Assembly (NCBI GenBank): GCA_015350385.1 | Contig: WNKI01000001.1 | Span: forward strand, 9,137,800-9,201,799 | DNA length: 64,000 nucleotides | From: Aculops lycopersici | Lineage: Eukaryota > Arthropoda > Arachnida > Trombidiformes > Eriophyidae | Direction: 5' to 3' | In this document: positions 1 through 10,400 of the stretch, one piece after another | Layout: each line of letters opens with the position of its first letter | Position numbering within the stretch: the first letter of the stretch is position 1 | The notes under the pieces: model-generated | What the model was told of the DNA's origin: nothing | The model's database searches: none | What the model saw: the letters and a program-made list of their open reading frames with translations, nothing else | Translations under genes and position numbers: made by a program

Positions 1-1638
1 TTTGGTGTCGGTTGGAATTTTGTGTAGATGGATAAAACCTCTGCCCACACACGCGGCACCAATTTGTTCTGTCTTCGATGGTTAGTTGGCTCCGGTGGTG
101 GCGACGAAAATATGAACTCAAAATAAACTCAGCCAACATCAGCGCCACCAAATGAGCAGAGCGCTAATTGACTTTTTTATCCTGAAGCGCGCGACGTCTC
201 GCACTCTTGTCTAGATTAGACCAAATGTTTCGATAATTCTTCTAGTTCAGCTTGGTTTGGTGTTTTATTTTTTCTATCCAGCCATGTGAAAACCTAGATC
301 ATAACTTTATGTTGTTGTTGCTCCAGAGGAAGAAGAAGAGCACCGCCGCGTTCTAAAGCAGAAAGATCCGTTTATTTAGTGAAGGAAAAACTTTTATAAG
401 TACTCTATCTAGCCTAATTCAAACATGAACAAGCAACCAGCAAAAAACTCACCTGACCAAAATAATTGGTCGTAAGATTATTGGATTGATTATCAGCGCG
501 CAAGTTCAACATCTTTATCAGTTAATGAACTCTACCTGGCAGCTCAAGTTCACTTCACTTCACCTGGACAAGCTTTTGAGTGCCACTTTAATCAAGCGCA
601 CGCATGCAGAGGAGAAAAAAGCGAAAGTTTCAAAGAGAAGAAGGAGGCAACTAATTTTGGCGGTTAATTAAAATTGCGCAAGATAATAAAGTGAGTGCTC
701 TTAATTGAAACATACGCCGGCGGCCACTTTGTGGACGTAGATTGTAAATTGACCCACCATCTTACAGCTTGGTGTTTGATGGTCGGTCCTAAAGTTTATA
801 AAGCGTCGTCGTCTAAGGGAGGGGGACAAAAGCGGAGTGATTCTCTTGCCTGCGCCTAGAACAACTTTACAACTTTCCTAATTGACTCTCTCACCTTGGT
901 GGACTCTCGCTGCTGGCTGCATTAATGCTCACGGGTGTTTATGTGACGCAACAAGTGGCTGCCGCACGCCCTGGTCTGCATTATAGATCCGAGTCTATGT
1001 GCTTCCACTCGGGAGGACTATTCCTGTGTGGTCTTGGTGGCAGCAGCATCAGTAGTAGCAGCTGTATTGGTGGTTGCAACGACGGAATTGATAAGCACAT
1101 CGAAAAATCGGAAGCAGAAAGAGAAGAGAAACTCGAGGAGTAGGAGGAAGAAAGTGGGCATCCGTCGCAGCTGGTGGTGGGCGTGTGCCGTCGGCCGCAG
1201 AGCATGGCCGGCAGGCGCTCAGGTGAGGTGACTCTAAAGCCGCAGCAATGACAAGCGCGATCACGGTGATGAAAGCAAACATTAACCTTTGCGCTTCTCG
1301 CTAGCCGGCAGTTGGTATATTGTGGGCAAAAGTCACTGGATTAGTGGTCACTTTTCTAGAGGAGGGCAGCTAAAATCAAAGAACTCGAGGAGAAAAAAGA
1401 ACAACAACAGCGAAAACAACCACCGGAACGCAAACAAAGGTGCCTGTCAGTGTGAGTATCTGTTATTTTATCGGGGAATCCTACAAGAGTGACCACACGC
1501 GCAGTTTTTTCTTTCTCCATCTACTAAACAAAAGAGAGAGCACAACCACCAGTTGCTTGTTAGCATGAATTTCAATGATCTGCCTTCTAGTTTACATCTT
1601 CATCTAAACTGAAGTTAACCAAAGGAGCAACCGATACA

Positions 1639-1673
1639 AGAGCCAATGAGCGACGGCTGGTCTCATTGGCTCT
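1639..1673. repeat. Perfect 12-bp inverted repeat, 11-nt loop
   Basis: AGAGCCAATGAG at 1639-1650 is followed by its exact reverse complement CTCATTGGCTCT at 1662-1673, with an 11-nt spacer. Each arm carries a CCAAT pentamer, in opposite orientation. It lies in non-coding DNA, and its function is unknown. Confidence 0.75.
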
Positions 1674-1971
1674 CGAGGAGGTGAACATACATAGCAAAGG
1701 AGGAAGATAATCGACTTGTTTCCTCGGAAAAAAGTGGATTGGAAGTCGTGATCTTTTAGGGCGGAGCCAGAAGTTTTTCCGCTTTCTCTCCATCGCTACG
1801 CTGACCACTACTCACTGGTCAGTAAAGTAGTGGGTTTCACTGGTAGGCTCATCATTCGTTCGTTCCAGCGGCTTGTTAGCAGCCACTCAGCGGCAACCTG
1901 TGGAATTGAATGGAAAATTGAGATATAATTTACCTCTGGCTTACCTGTCGGTGGCTCCAATCCTATGTTGG

Positions 1972-1975
<4 letters not shown>

Positions 1976-2002
<27 letters not shown>
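1976..2002. repeat. (CT)n dinucleotide tract
   Basis: An uninterrupted run of about thirteen CT units in non-coding DNA. Such tracts can bind GAGA-type factors in arthropods, but here it may simply be a microsatellite. Confidence 0.9.
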
Positions 2003-3099
2003 TGCTCGTGAAGTTGTTGGCCACCAACGACTGAGTTGGTGGCCCTGTTAAGTTGGCATACCAAATGACCACCGAGAGATGGGAACTCTCAACTACGAGG
2101 ACAGGGAAGTTTGTTTTCTCTCACACCGAAGATGAGATAGTCAATTTCCAGGTAATCGGCTCCAGATAGAAGAGAGCAACAACAGGATAACTCAATCATC
2201 AGGTTGCCGTTCAAGTTCGAGAGAAAAAACACTCAACGACTGCTAATGGCTTCGACTTTTAGTTTTCTCTCTCGGCCTCTTCAATTCGAATCAAACGAAA
2301 GAAGATAGACGAGGATGATTATGCTTATTCTTTCATCACGGCCGATGAAATATGAGTTAGTTATGATTAGTGGTATTGCCGACTTCTCGTTTGAATTTCT
2401 GATGCGACCTGTTGCCGCTTGTTTTATCTCCAGACTAAAAGTCAGGAGGCAAGCCGATGAGAAGTTTTAGTCGATGATTATGATGTTGGCGGCCGGTGGT
2501 CTCGCTCGCTCCCTGACTCCTCGCTCATTTCGCACTCTTAGAGCACAAATTGGCCAGGTGAACCTGTGGAATCCTATAGGTTGTGTCGGCGAAACGAGTT
2601 GCTTCGCTCCGCTGTGCGGTCCGCTTTCTGGCCAGCTGAGTGGCCAGTTTAATCCAAACACAACTTGTAGGACAAGACAAGACAATTGCCGGTGAGTTGC
2701 TGTTTGTTTTGCCCGTTTGCTCGCTTTTTCCGCATTCTCTTTTGTCCAGAAGCAAGAGCAACGAGGAAGAGGAAAACGCAATTATCTCGTTCGCAAACTC
2801 CACTGTGCATCCACTAGCATAACATAAGCTCACCTGGCTGGAAAAAAATCGCGCAGAGCCACTGGCGTAAAAGGGAACCAAGAAGGATGCGCACCACACA
2901 AGCCTATTAGCGGCCTCACAGGGCGACATTCCATCAGGTGGGCGTGCGACCTGAAAGCATTAGTGGGGTATATTGTAACGGCGCCGGCAACGACGACGAC
3001 GACATCAACGATCCGATGATAGCTTCAGATGGTTGCTTTAAAAGTGGCAGCGAGTCGTTGGCGCGTATCAATTCGTGCTCTTAATTGATGCCGCCGCCA

Positions 3100-3111
3100 A
3101 CGACAACGACA

Positions 3112-3173
<62 letters not shown>

Positions 3174-3174
3174 A
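3100..3174. repeat. (GAC/CGA)n trinucleotide microsatellite
   Basis: About 70 bases of CGA/ACG/GAC repeat. The first units are interrupted (AACGAC) and the rest are pure. The poly-Asp, poly-Ser and poly-Arg frames read through it are artefacts of the repeat. Confidence 0.9.
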
Positions 3175-3558
3175 CCGCGAGTCTCGAGTTGCTAAACAAA
3201 CAAACAAACGCCGCCTCCTTCCCCTCCACGAAGCTTTTTGCCTTCCCCCGCTCGTCTCCTCTTCCTTCCACCTCTGGGCAGTGCTCCGGTGGCTTCTTGT
3301 GGCCCCATTGCTGCGCATGTGCATGAGATGTCTCCCGAAACTCGATACTCTAAATCTTGTAGATCAGAATGGTTCATGTGAAATCTTGAGACCCATTCGG
3401 AGGCTCAGTCTTGTCAACGCGGGCCTCCAGTTTACATAGTAATATGGCGCCAGACGTCAAGCTACCATTTAGAAGTAAGACAAAATTAGCAAATTCTACA
3501 TTGGCAACAACATCAACATAAACTTCAATTGCCTCATTTGCATACACGAAGCGCAAAT

Positions 3559-5775
3559 ATGGAAGCTCAAATTGGAATAACACAAGCGGAGGCGAATCTC
3601 AATAACTCGCCACCTCCATTCACCTGCACATTCATTAAACCTAAATTCGCTAAAACATCAACTAAATCAACCAGTAATATCAATCCTGTGATACTATTTA
3701 CCTTGGCATGCTTAATGCTGGCCAACTATCCTGTGCTCCAAAATAGAAACAGCAGCAGCAACAACAACAACAACACAAGCCACCGCCAATACATTCAATC
3801 TGCCAGCGCAGCTTCGATTCCTAAGTCAACACAAGCTCATTACCATCACCTAGAGGCGCAGTCAGCTGTGTCGTCATCGGCGTCATCGGCGTCATCATCA
3901 GCGACGCTGTCGTCGTCTTTGGCATCGGCGTCGCTTGATGGACCGCCGTCGGCAATTGCGATTACCACACAACTCGCGCCTAGCTCCCTGCGGCCGCCAA
4001 AGGCTAATGGATTTTTGGACGCCGGCGCCCCAATTCAGTGCGAGAAAGACAAACCGGTGCAAATTTTTGACCACATACCTCGCGAGCTGTCTCCCGAGCT
4101 GTTGGACAAGTGTTTCACCTGTACCTGTCCCGATGGCTTTATAAAATGTGGTCGGCGGAAGGAGTGCCATCTTGCGGCACTGGCAGGTGGAAGCGGGTCG
4201 CCCAGCGCCGCGGGCACCCTCAAACCACCGCAACCGGCAGCCTCGAGTAAAAATTCAAGGGCCAAGGGTCCGCGCGTGACCAGCATCAAGGAGTATGTCA
4301 ACAATAGTGCCACAAAATTTACCGGAAAGAGCGAGCAAGGCGGAAGCTTCAGCGCCAGTGCTTCAGCGGCTAGCGGGCAGGCTAGTGTCGATATGAATGG
4401 TGGCAGCAAACTGCAGAATAGAAAGGCAACGCATAGTGTCAGTAATGGTAATAATAATAACAGCAACAACAGTAACAGCCCAAGTCAGACGAGTGGCAAT
4501 CGAATCGGCAAGCACATTAGTCTGACGAGCGGCGCGATGCCAAATGGAACTGGCCAGTCGACAATTAGAATTGGAGCCACCACTTACCATAGAGCCGATG
4601 TGAGTCGCGTTCCCAGTTCGAATCAAGATCATGACGTGACAGAAAATATGCACGAAGTTTTTCATAATTTAACGAAGGACAAGTTAGATCATATTAGAAG
4701 AAAGGCGCACACTAAACACATGTCAGCTCAAGCGGCGGCGGCGGCAGCCACAACAACCACAACTACGACCACCACCACAACAACCACCGAGCCACCAACG
4801 ACCACAATCCTCATGTCGACCCACAGCAGCAACAATGACTTCGACGAAACAGCGACAAATCCAAGTGTTGAGATGGATCTCGATGAGACCATCAAATCTT
4901 CTGAAGATCCAGAAGTTACACAAGACACAGCAGTTGATCAAACAGAAACAACCACTACTTTTACTGGTGATAATCAATATGAAACAAGCACGACAACAAC
5001 AGCAACAATAGATACAGAAACAACAACAATGATTACTACAATGCCAACCACCACAAGCCATAAGCCGCAAATAGGGGACTTGGATCCCACGACAACTCCA
5101 ACGCCCTGGAGTTCGGGTGACATCACTCAGGTTAACCAAATCAACGGCAACCAGATCTCAGGTAGCGAGGAGGTTAGACAACCGGAAATGCCAGAGCTCG
5201 TTGTTAGACCAAACCATTCGCTTGTCAACAACGATCTTGGCAAAATGGACCAGATCCTCGCTGAGGTCACGTGGTGGATATGCGTTGTACTCATGGCAGT
5301 CGGCACCCTGCTTCTACTCTTGGTCGCCTGCTACAGGTATCCAATTGATTGTTTTAAATTTTGGAGTTGCTGCTGCTGCTGCTGCCTCAATAACTGCGAC
5401 CGTAACCTCGACGACTTTGACTTTGACTGCGACTCGGTGATAAGAGAGAAGAAGAAGCAATTGAAAATACAACAGCAAAAGCAGCAACAGCTATTGTGCC
5501 AAACTCAGAATCAACAGCAACAAGTGGCCATCTCATCGTTATCGTCATCGTCAATTCAGCAACAGCACCACCACCATTCGCCAAGCTCCTCCACAACATT
5601 GAGCTGCGGCTCGGCAAATCTCCTCTCGTGCGACTCGCCGGCGACCAGCACGAGCAGGCTGCATTTGATCAATGGCACAGGTGGATGCGATGAGGTGCCG
5701 CCCGCTGGCGGCAACCACCTGCAAAGAAAATCACTGGCAACCAACTCGCCGATGCGGCTGGCGGCCGAAGTTTAA
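3559..5775 (+). CDS. Orphan single-pass membrane protein with a VWC-like cysteine module and Thr-rich stalk
   Basis: I do not recognise this 738-residue protein. The first in-frame ATG is at 3559 (AAATATGG context); the frame is open slightly further upstream but without an ATG. A hydrophobic stretch at residues 43-60 could be a signal peptide with a long N-region or a signal anchor. Six cysteines at 161, 185, 188, 190, 197 and 203 follow C-x2-C-x-C-x6-C-x5-C after the first one, resembling half of a von Willebrand C module. A long Ser/Asn/Thr-rich region with a run of threonines suggests a mucin-like, O-glycosylated stalk. A clear transmembrane helix lies at about 572-591. Just inside it are six consecutive cysteines (604-609), a likely palmitoylation cluster, then Gln-, His- and Ser-rich tail sequence. 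It is probably a type I cell-surface protein. The role is unknown. Confidence 0.8.
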   Translation: MEAQIGITQAEANLNNSPPPFTCTFIKPKFAKTSTKSTSNINPVILFTLACLMLANYPVLQNRNSSSNNNNNTSHRQYIQSASAASIPKSTQAHYHHLEAQSAVSSSASSASSSATLSSSLASASLDGPPSAIAITTQLAPSSLRPPKANGFLDAGAPIQCEKDKPVQIFDHIPRELSPELLDKCFTCTCPDGFIKCGRRKECHLAALAGGSGSPSAAGTLKPPQPAASSKNSRAKGPRVTSIKEYVNNSATKFTGKSEQGGSFSASASAASGQASVDMNGGSKLQNRKATHSVSNGNNNNSNNSNSPSQTSGNRIGKHISLTSGAMPNGTGQSTIRIGATTYHRADVSRVPSSNQDHDVTENMHEVFHNLTKDKLDHIRRKAHTKHMSAQAAAAAATTTTTTTTTTTTTEPPTTTILMSTHSSNNDFDETATNPSVEMDLDETIKSSEDPEVTQDTAVDQTETTTTFTGDNQYETSTTTTATIDTETTTMITTMPTTTSHKPQIGDLDPTTTPTPWSSGDITQVNQINGNQISGSEEVRQPEMPELVVRPNHSLVNNDLGKMDQILAEVTWWICVVLMAVGTLLLLLVACYRYPIDCFKFWSCCCCCCLNNCDRNLDDFDFDCDSVIREKKKQLKIQQQKQQQLLCQTQNQQQQVAISSLSSSSIQQQHHHHSPSSSTTLSCGSANLLSCDSPATSTSRLHLINGTGGCDEVPPAGGNHLQRKSLATNSPMRLAAEV

Positions 5776-7351
5776 GTTTTCTATTATTAAATTATTACCA
5801 TCTTCTTGATCTTTATCATCCTTAAAATATCCTTCTCCTTCTACACTAACTTCCTTTTCTTCGATAACCATTTTTAATTTCTAGTTTAAGAAAATCAGTG
5901 AGGTTAATTGAGTCGCCCACTTGTTGAAAAAATCTGTATCCCGTTTCGTGTTAACCCAAAACTAGCAGGTAGTCAACACGGTCGATTTCCGCACTCGCCG
6001 CTGATCGATTTCTTCAAACTGTTTTTACACAGACTCTCTCGTTAAACTACTAAAGTAGCTCTATGGAATCGTGGACTCGACTCATCGCTCTAGAACTAAA
6101 TTAAAACGAATCACAGTGAAACACTTGTTGCTCGTCAGAGTAGCGAGCGAGTTGATCCGTTCAATGAGAAAAAGCGTGCGCCGTGTTCTCGCCTCGGCTC
6201 ACCTCCGTAGCCACTGCCGCCTCTCGGCGCTCATGTCCCAAAATGGAGACAGGCAGCAGCAGCAGCAGCGAAAGGATTCGGCGTATTTTTAGCCAGCACA
6301 ATGGCAGTCATTTGTTGTTGGTGTGGCGTCATGATTAAACTAACCACTAAACAGGCAATGAAATGGAGGAGTGAAAAGCGCCAAATGCGAAAGCGATTTG
6401 GAAAGCCGAAAGGCGAATTCAAGTTCAAGAGGCTGAATGGGATTTAACAAACACAGTCGCACATAAGGCGCGAGGTGAACCAATGAGATTCACGGCTCTT
6501 TGGGCAGCTGCCGCTGGGGAGAGTTACATGAGCGCGTGGGCGGCAACAGGTTGCCGGCCAACCGGCGGCCAGCGCGCATGTGAGTTACCCTTCTGCTCGC
6601 CCGCCCGCTCTGTCGTGTGTTTTAAGGCGGCGCCAAGCTAGTTTAGCGTTCATCCCTAAGTGTATGTTCGTTACCTGCGCGCGCGCTAAGCTTCCACTCG
6701 CACTCGTACCAGTGGGCGACAACTCGGCACTGAGAGCGTGGCGACAAATGGGTTACCTGTGTGTCTATCTACCATGGTGGTGGTGGTGGTTGTTGTTCAC
6801 CCAGAAGCAGCGACAAGTGTGTGTTCTCTCGAATGCCGAGTTGCCGTGTGTTTAATAAACCGAAGATGGTCATGTTTGCGCGCGTTGACTAGTCGAACCC
6901 GAGCGGCATCATCACGACCACTTGTTGCCGCTGCTGGCGATGATGTTGTTTCTATTTGGTTAGCTAGTTACTGTTAGTTCTACTACAAACTAAATCCAAA
7001 CACAAACCTAATCGCGTCGAGCCCGAAAATCCCATAGACCAACGCGTTGGTTTTCCAGTCGCCAACTATCCTATTGTCTCCTGTGAGCCCATCGTAGTCG
7101 TGGTCGTATTCTCGTAGTCTTTGTGTCTTGCCCAAAAGACATTTGTGGCCTTCGAGTGCCACCAGCACCATATACGCAACCTGAGCAAGAGCAACATTTG
7201 AATATCCGACCGATCGAACAGCTAACCGAGAGACAACCTTTGTAGCCGAGAGCGAGAAAGCAAGTGAGCAAACCGAGCGAGAAAGTGTGACGTGCCAAAA
7301 CATTGATCGAGAGGATAGATACACACAAACTCCACTCAGTTTTCACCTGTA

Positions 7352-7385
<34 letters not shown>

Positions 7386-7398
7386 TATCATCGTAACT
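5776..7398. other. Intergenic region between two + strand genes
   Basis: Just after the stop of the upstream gene is an ATTAAA poly(A) signal candidate (5786-5791). The rest has no convincing coding frame. Near the right end is a TAGA/CAGA tetranucleotide array (about 7354-7385), directly followed by the hairpin at the next start codon. It probably contains the promoter and 5' UTR of the EGF-ZP gene. Confidence 0.55.
7354..7385. repeat. (TAGA)n/(CAGA)n tetranucleotide array
   Basis: Four TAGA units pass into about four CAGA units immediately upstream of the EGF-ZP start codon. It would lie in the 5' leader if transcription begins upstream. Confidence 0.85.
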
Positions 7399-7416
7399 AT
7401 GGTAGTTACGATGATC
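7386..7416. repeat. Perfect hairpin with a start codon in its loop
   Basis: ATCATCGTAACT (7387-7398) is followed by ATGGT and then by its exact reverse complement AGTTACGATGAT (7404-7415). The A and T of the spacer can also pair, leaving a three-base loop. The first ATG of the EGF-ZP frame (7399-7401) therefore sits at the hairpin tip. In mRNA this would be a strong stem over the start codon. Confidence 0.85.
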
Positions 7417-10400
7417 CCATCAAGAGCAAGCGATCGGGATCATCCACTGAGATTGACCAGCAACCACGAGGCAGCAACAATTTCAGAGTCGATAGCCTCG
7501 AGGTTAGCGCCAGAAATTGACTTGAATCAAAACTTACAATCAAGCGATCAGCCCACTAAATCACTAACGGCAAGTTCAAGGAAAATGTCCTCAAATTTAA
7601 CCAACCAAGACACAGAATATGTGATACCAACAAAAACAAGGACGAGAAGACAACAACCTCAGCTTCAAAGTAGAAATCATAACAAGAAGAAAGATCATTA
7701 TCAAGACCAAGCAAGCAAGAGCAATCATAGAAAAACTATGGGGTCCTTTAGATTTAAAACAAGGCGAAGACCCGGCGCAAGTCTAGCTTTCATCTCTATT
7801 CTTTCATGCGCCATTTTAATTACGACAGGTGTCCAGCTATTGATCAGTGCACAATCTGTCACAAACGGTTGCGATGGAGCCGATTGCGGCCAACACGCCA
7901 CCTGTCAGCTGGACCGCGACCAGCAACCTGTTTGTGTCTGCCAACCGGGCTACCTGGTGCCAAGTCATGGAACCCTTTCTTGCACGGATGTAAATGAATG
8001 CGAAACCGGCATCACCATTACAGTTGGCGGACAGCCAGTCAATGGAACCAAAGCGTGTGGAACAAACGCTATCTGCACCAACTTACCTGGTTCCTACGAG
8101 TGCAAGTGTCCGCCGGGTTATTTGGGGAATCCCCAGAAGTTTTGCCAGTTAGCGCCGCGTGAAACCCCCGCCGCCATTGGAAGGGCGCAAGCTATAGCAG
8201 GTGGCCAACAACAGCCGCAAACTCCAGCTAGATTTGCCAACCGCCGCATCGGAAGTCGACCAACTTCATCTCCCACGACCTCAACTTCCACAAGCCTCTT
8301 GGAATCGGCCGCACCGATTCAGCCACCTGTTGTTACGCACTCGCAACCGCCACCGCTGCCCTCAACTGTTGCGCCATTTCAACAGCAACCAACTACCCGA
8401 AAACCACTAAGGTCATCCTTCACTCGGGTGCCCGTTAGAAACGGTGCCCCCTACACCGCGGCCCGAAGCTCGCCGCCAACTCTGCCGCCAGTGGCGCCGA
8501 CAACTCCGGCTTTCGTGATTCCAACCCAGCGAGTTCTATCGCAACAGCAACAAACTCCCGCCATTCCGGCGAGATTTGCTCGCTTGAGAGAAAAGTCTAG
8601 GCATCAACAGCAGCCACAAACAACCATCTCGTTGCCGCCACCGCCACCTCAAGCTCCAATCATTCAACAAAAGGTGACAATAATAGAGCCAACGCCACCG
8701 GTACCAGAAACCATCACGCAAACACAGGAAGTGTTTCAACAGCAGCAGGTTCCCATTGTTCAAGTGCAGCAGCCAGCTCACGTGCAACTCGAGGTGACGC
8801 AACACCAACCCCTCGAGCGACTGACCCACACGAATCAAACAATAAATGAGCAATCCTTCTACGAGTTCCAACGCGAACCGGTGCAAATCAAGACAACAAA
8901 TGAGCAGCTCGTTAGCTACGAGTTGCCGCTGACAGTCGGATTCCAGCAAAGTCAGCACACCAATGCCGATGGCCAAGTGGTTCACACCACCACGAGAACG
9001 GAGCACAGCGAGTCCCATAATTTCTCCAGCCACAATGAGCACACCACCAGACACCAGGCGCCACTTCTGGTGCCGCCACCTGTTCTGACTCCAACTGTGG
9101 TGCTACCAACTGTGCAAACAACAAGCGAGGTAATCTTACAGCAACAGCATCACCAACAAACTCAAAATCAGTTGCATAACCAGCGGCTGGTTCAGGAGCG
9201 TGAGCAGCGACAGCAACAACAACAACAGAAACATCAAGTGACTGAGTTTGAAGGTCAACAGAAGGAGCAAGTGGCCCAGGTCCACCTGATTGAGCAGCCG
9301 GCAATTCAATTAGTCCAGCAGCAACAGCAACAGGTCGTTACAAGTAACCAGCAGGAGGAGCACCAGGAGCAGCACCACCGGCGCCAGGAGATCGTCAAGA
9401 GGCCTCTTCCGGTGGCGCCTCCCGCGCAGTTGCAGGTCATCCAGGTCGAGATTCCGCCCGAGCCGCAAATTCAGCTCGAGCGCATTCAGACCACAGTGAT
9501 CAAGCAGCAACAACAGAAACAGGAGCAAGAGGAACACCATCGACGCGAGGAGTCGCGTAAGCTAAAGCTCCAGCAGCAGCAACAACAACAGCAACAGGTC
9601 GCCCGTGTAATTGAGCTCGTGCATGAGGTTCCTCAATTAGTTGAGGAGAAGAAGCAACAAGTCGTCACCGAGATTCGTAACGAGCAACACCAACACAAAG
9701 AGGAGCAACAACAACAGCAGCAGCAGCGGCAACATCAAAAACAGGAAGTTGTCCAAGTTCAGCAACCGGTGATACAAGTGGTCGAGGTTATCCAACAGCA
9801 ACAACCGCCGAGTCAAAAGGTCATTCAAACCACAACCACTGTGGTGAATGAGGAAGAGGAGAGAAGACGGAACGAGACGAAGACTTTGCAATTGTTTAAT
9901 AGCTTTGAGTACAGGCAAGTGAGCTGCACGAGCACTCTCCAGTGTCCAGGTAACTTGTTGTGTCTCGCGCCTGCAAGTACCTGTGGCTGTCCACCCGGTT
10001 ACTATAGAGAGGCCGACTATTGTTACATGAAACGAGTTACCTGCGTCTCGAGTTCCCTGTGTAAGGCGCGCGAGGAATGCATATCGTCGAGGCTGATACA
10101 ATCCTATTACGAGTCATACAACAGTTCAAGTTCAAATGCAACCAGACAACAGCTTGTTAGCGACATAGTTCAACGAACCGAGGAGTACATCGGTGTTTGT
10201 GTTTGTCCACGCGGCTACCGGTTAACAAACTCGGGTATCGCCTGTATGGATGTAAACGAATGCGAGGAGTACCATCCATGTGGACCAAATTCAATTTGCA
10301 GAAACAAAATCGGATCCTACGAGTGCCTCTGTCCACCGGGTTATTATGGCGATGCCTACTCGACAACAGGTTGCCTCAAGTACGAGTGTACCTCGAACTC

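Larger units (their letters stand above)
1..3558. other. Non-coding leader region upstream of the first gene
   Basis: No reading frame here looks like a real protein. The frames present are short, overlap on both strands and have simple composition. The stretch holds a CT tract (1976-2002), a 12-bp inverted repeat (1639-1673) and a long GAC trinucleotide tract (about 3100-3174). Several CAGGTGAG-like strings resemble splice donors, so untranslated leader exons of the gene starting at 3559 could lie here, but I cannot prove any. It is most likely promoter, 5' UTR and enhancer DNA. Confidence 0.5.

Noticed and set aside
3025..3326. Frames rich in Arg, Ser or Asp on both strands
   Set aside because: They are translations of a GAC trinucleotide repeat in all frames.
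9310..10101. Long Leu-rich minus-strand frames
   Set aside because: They are antisense shadows of the CAG/CAA glutamine runs of the EGF-ZP gene.
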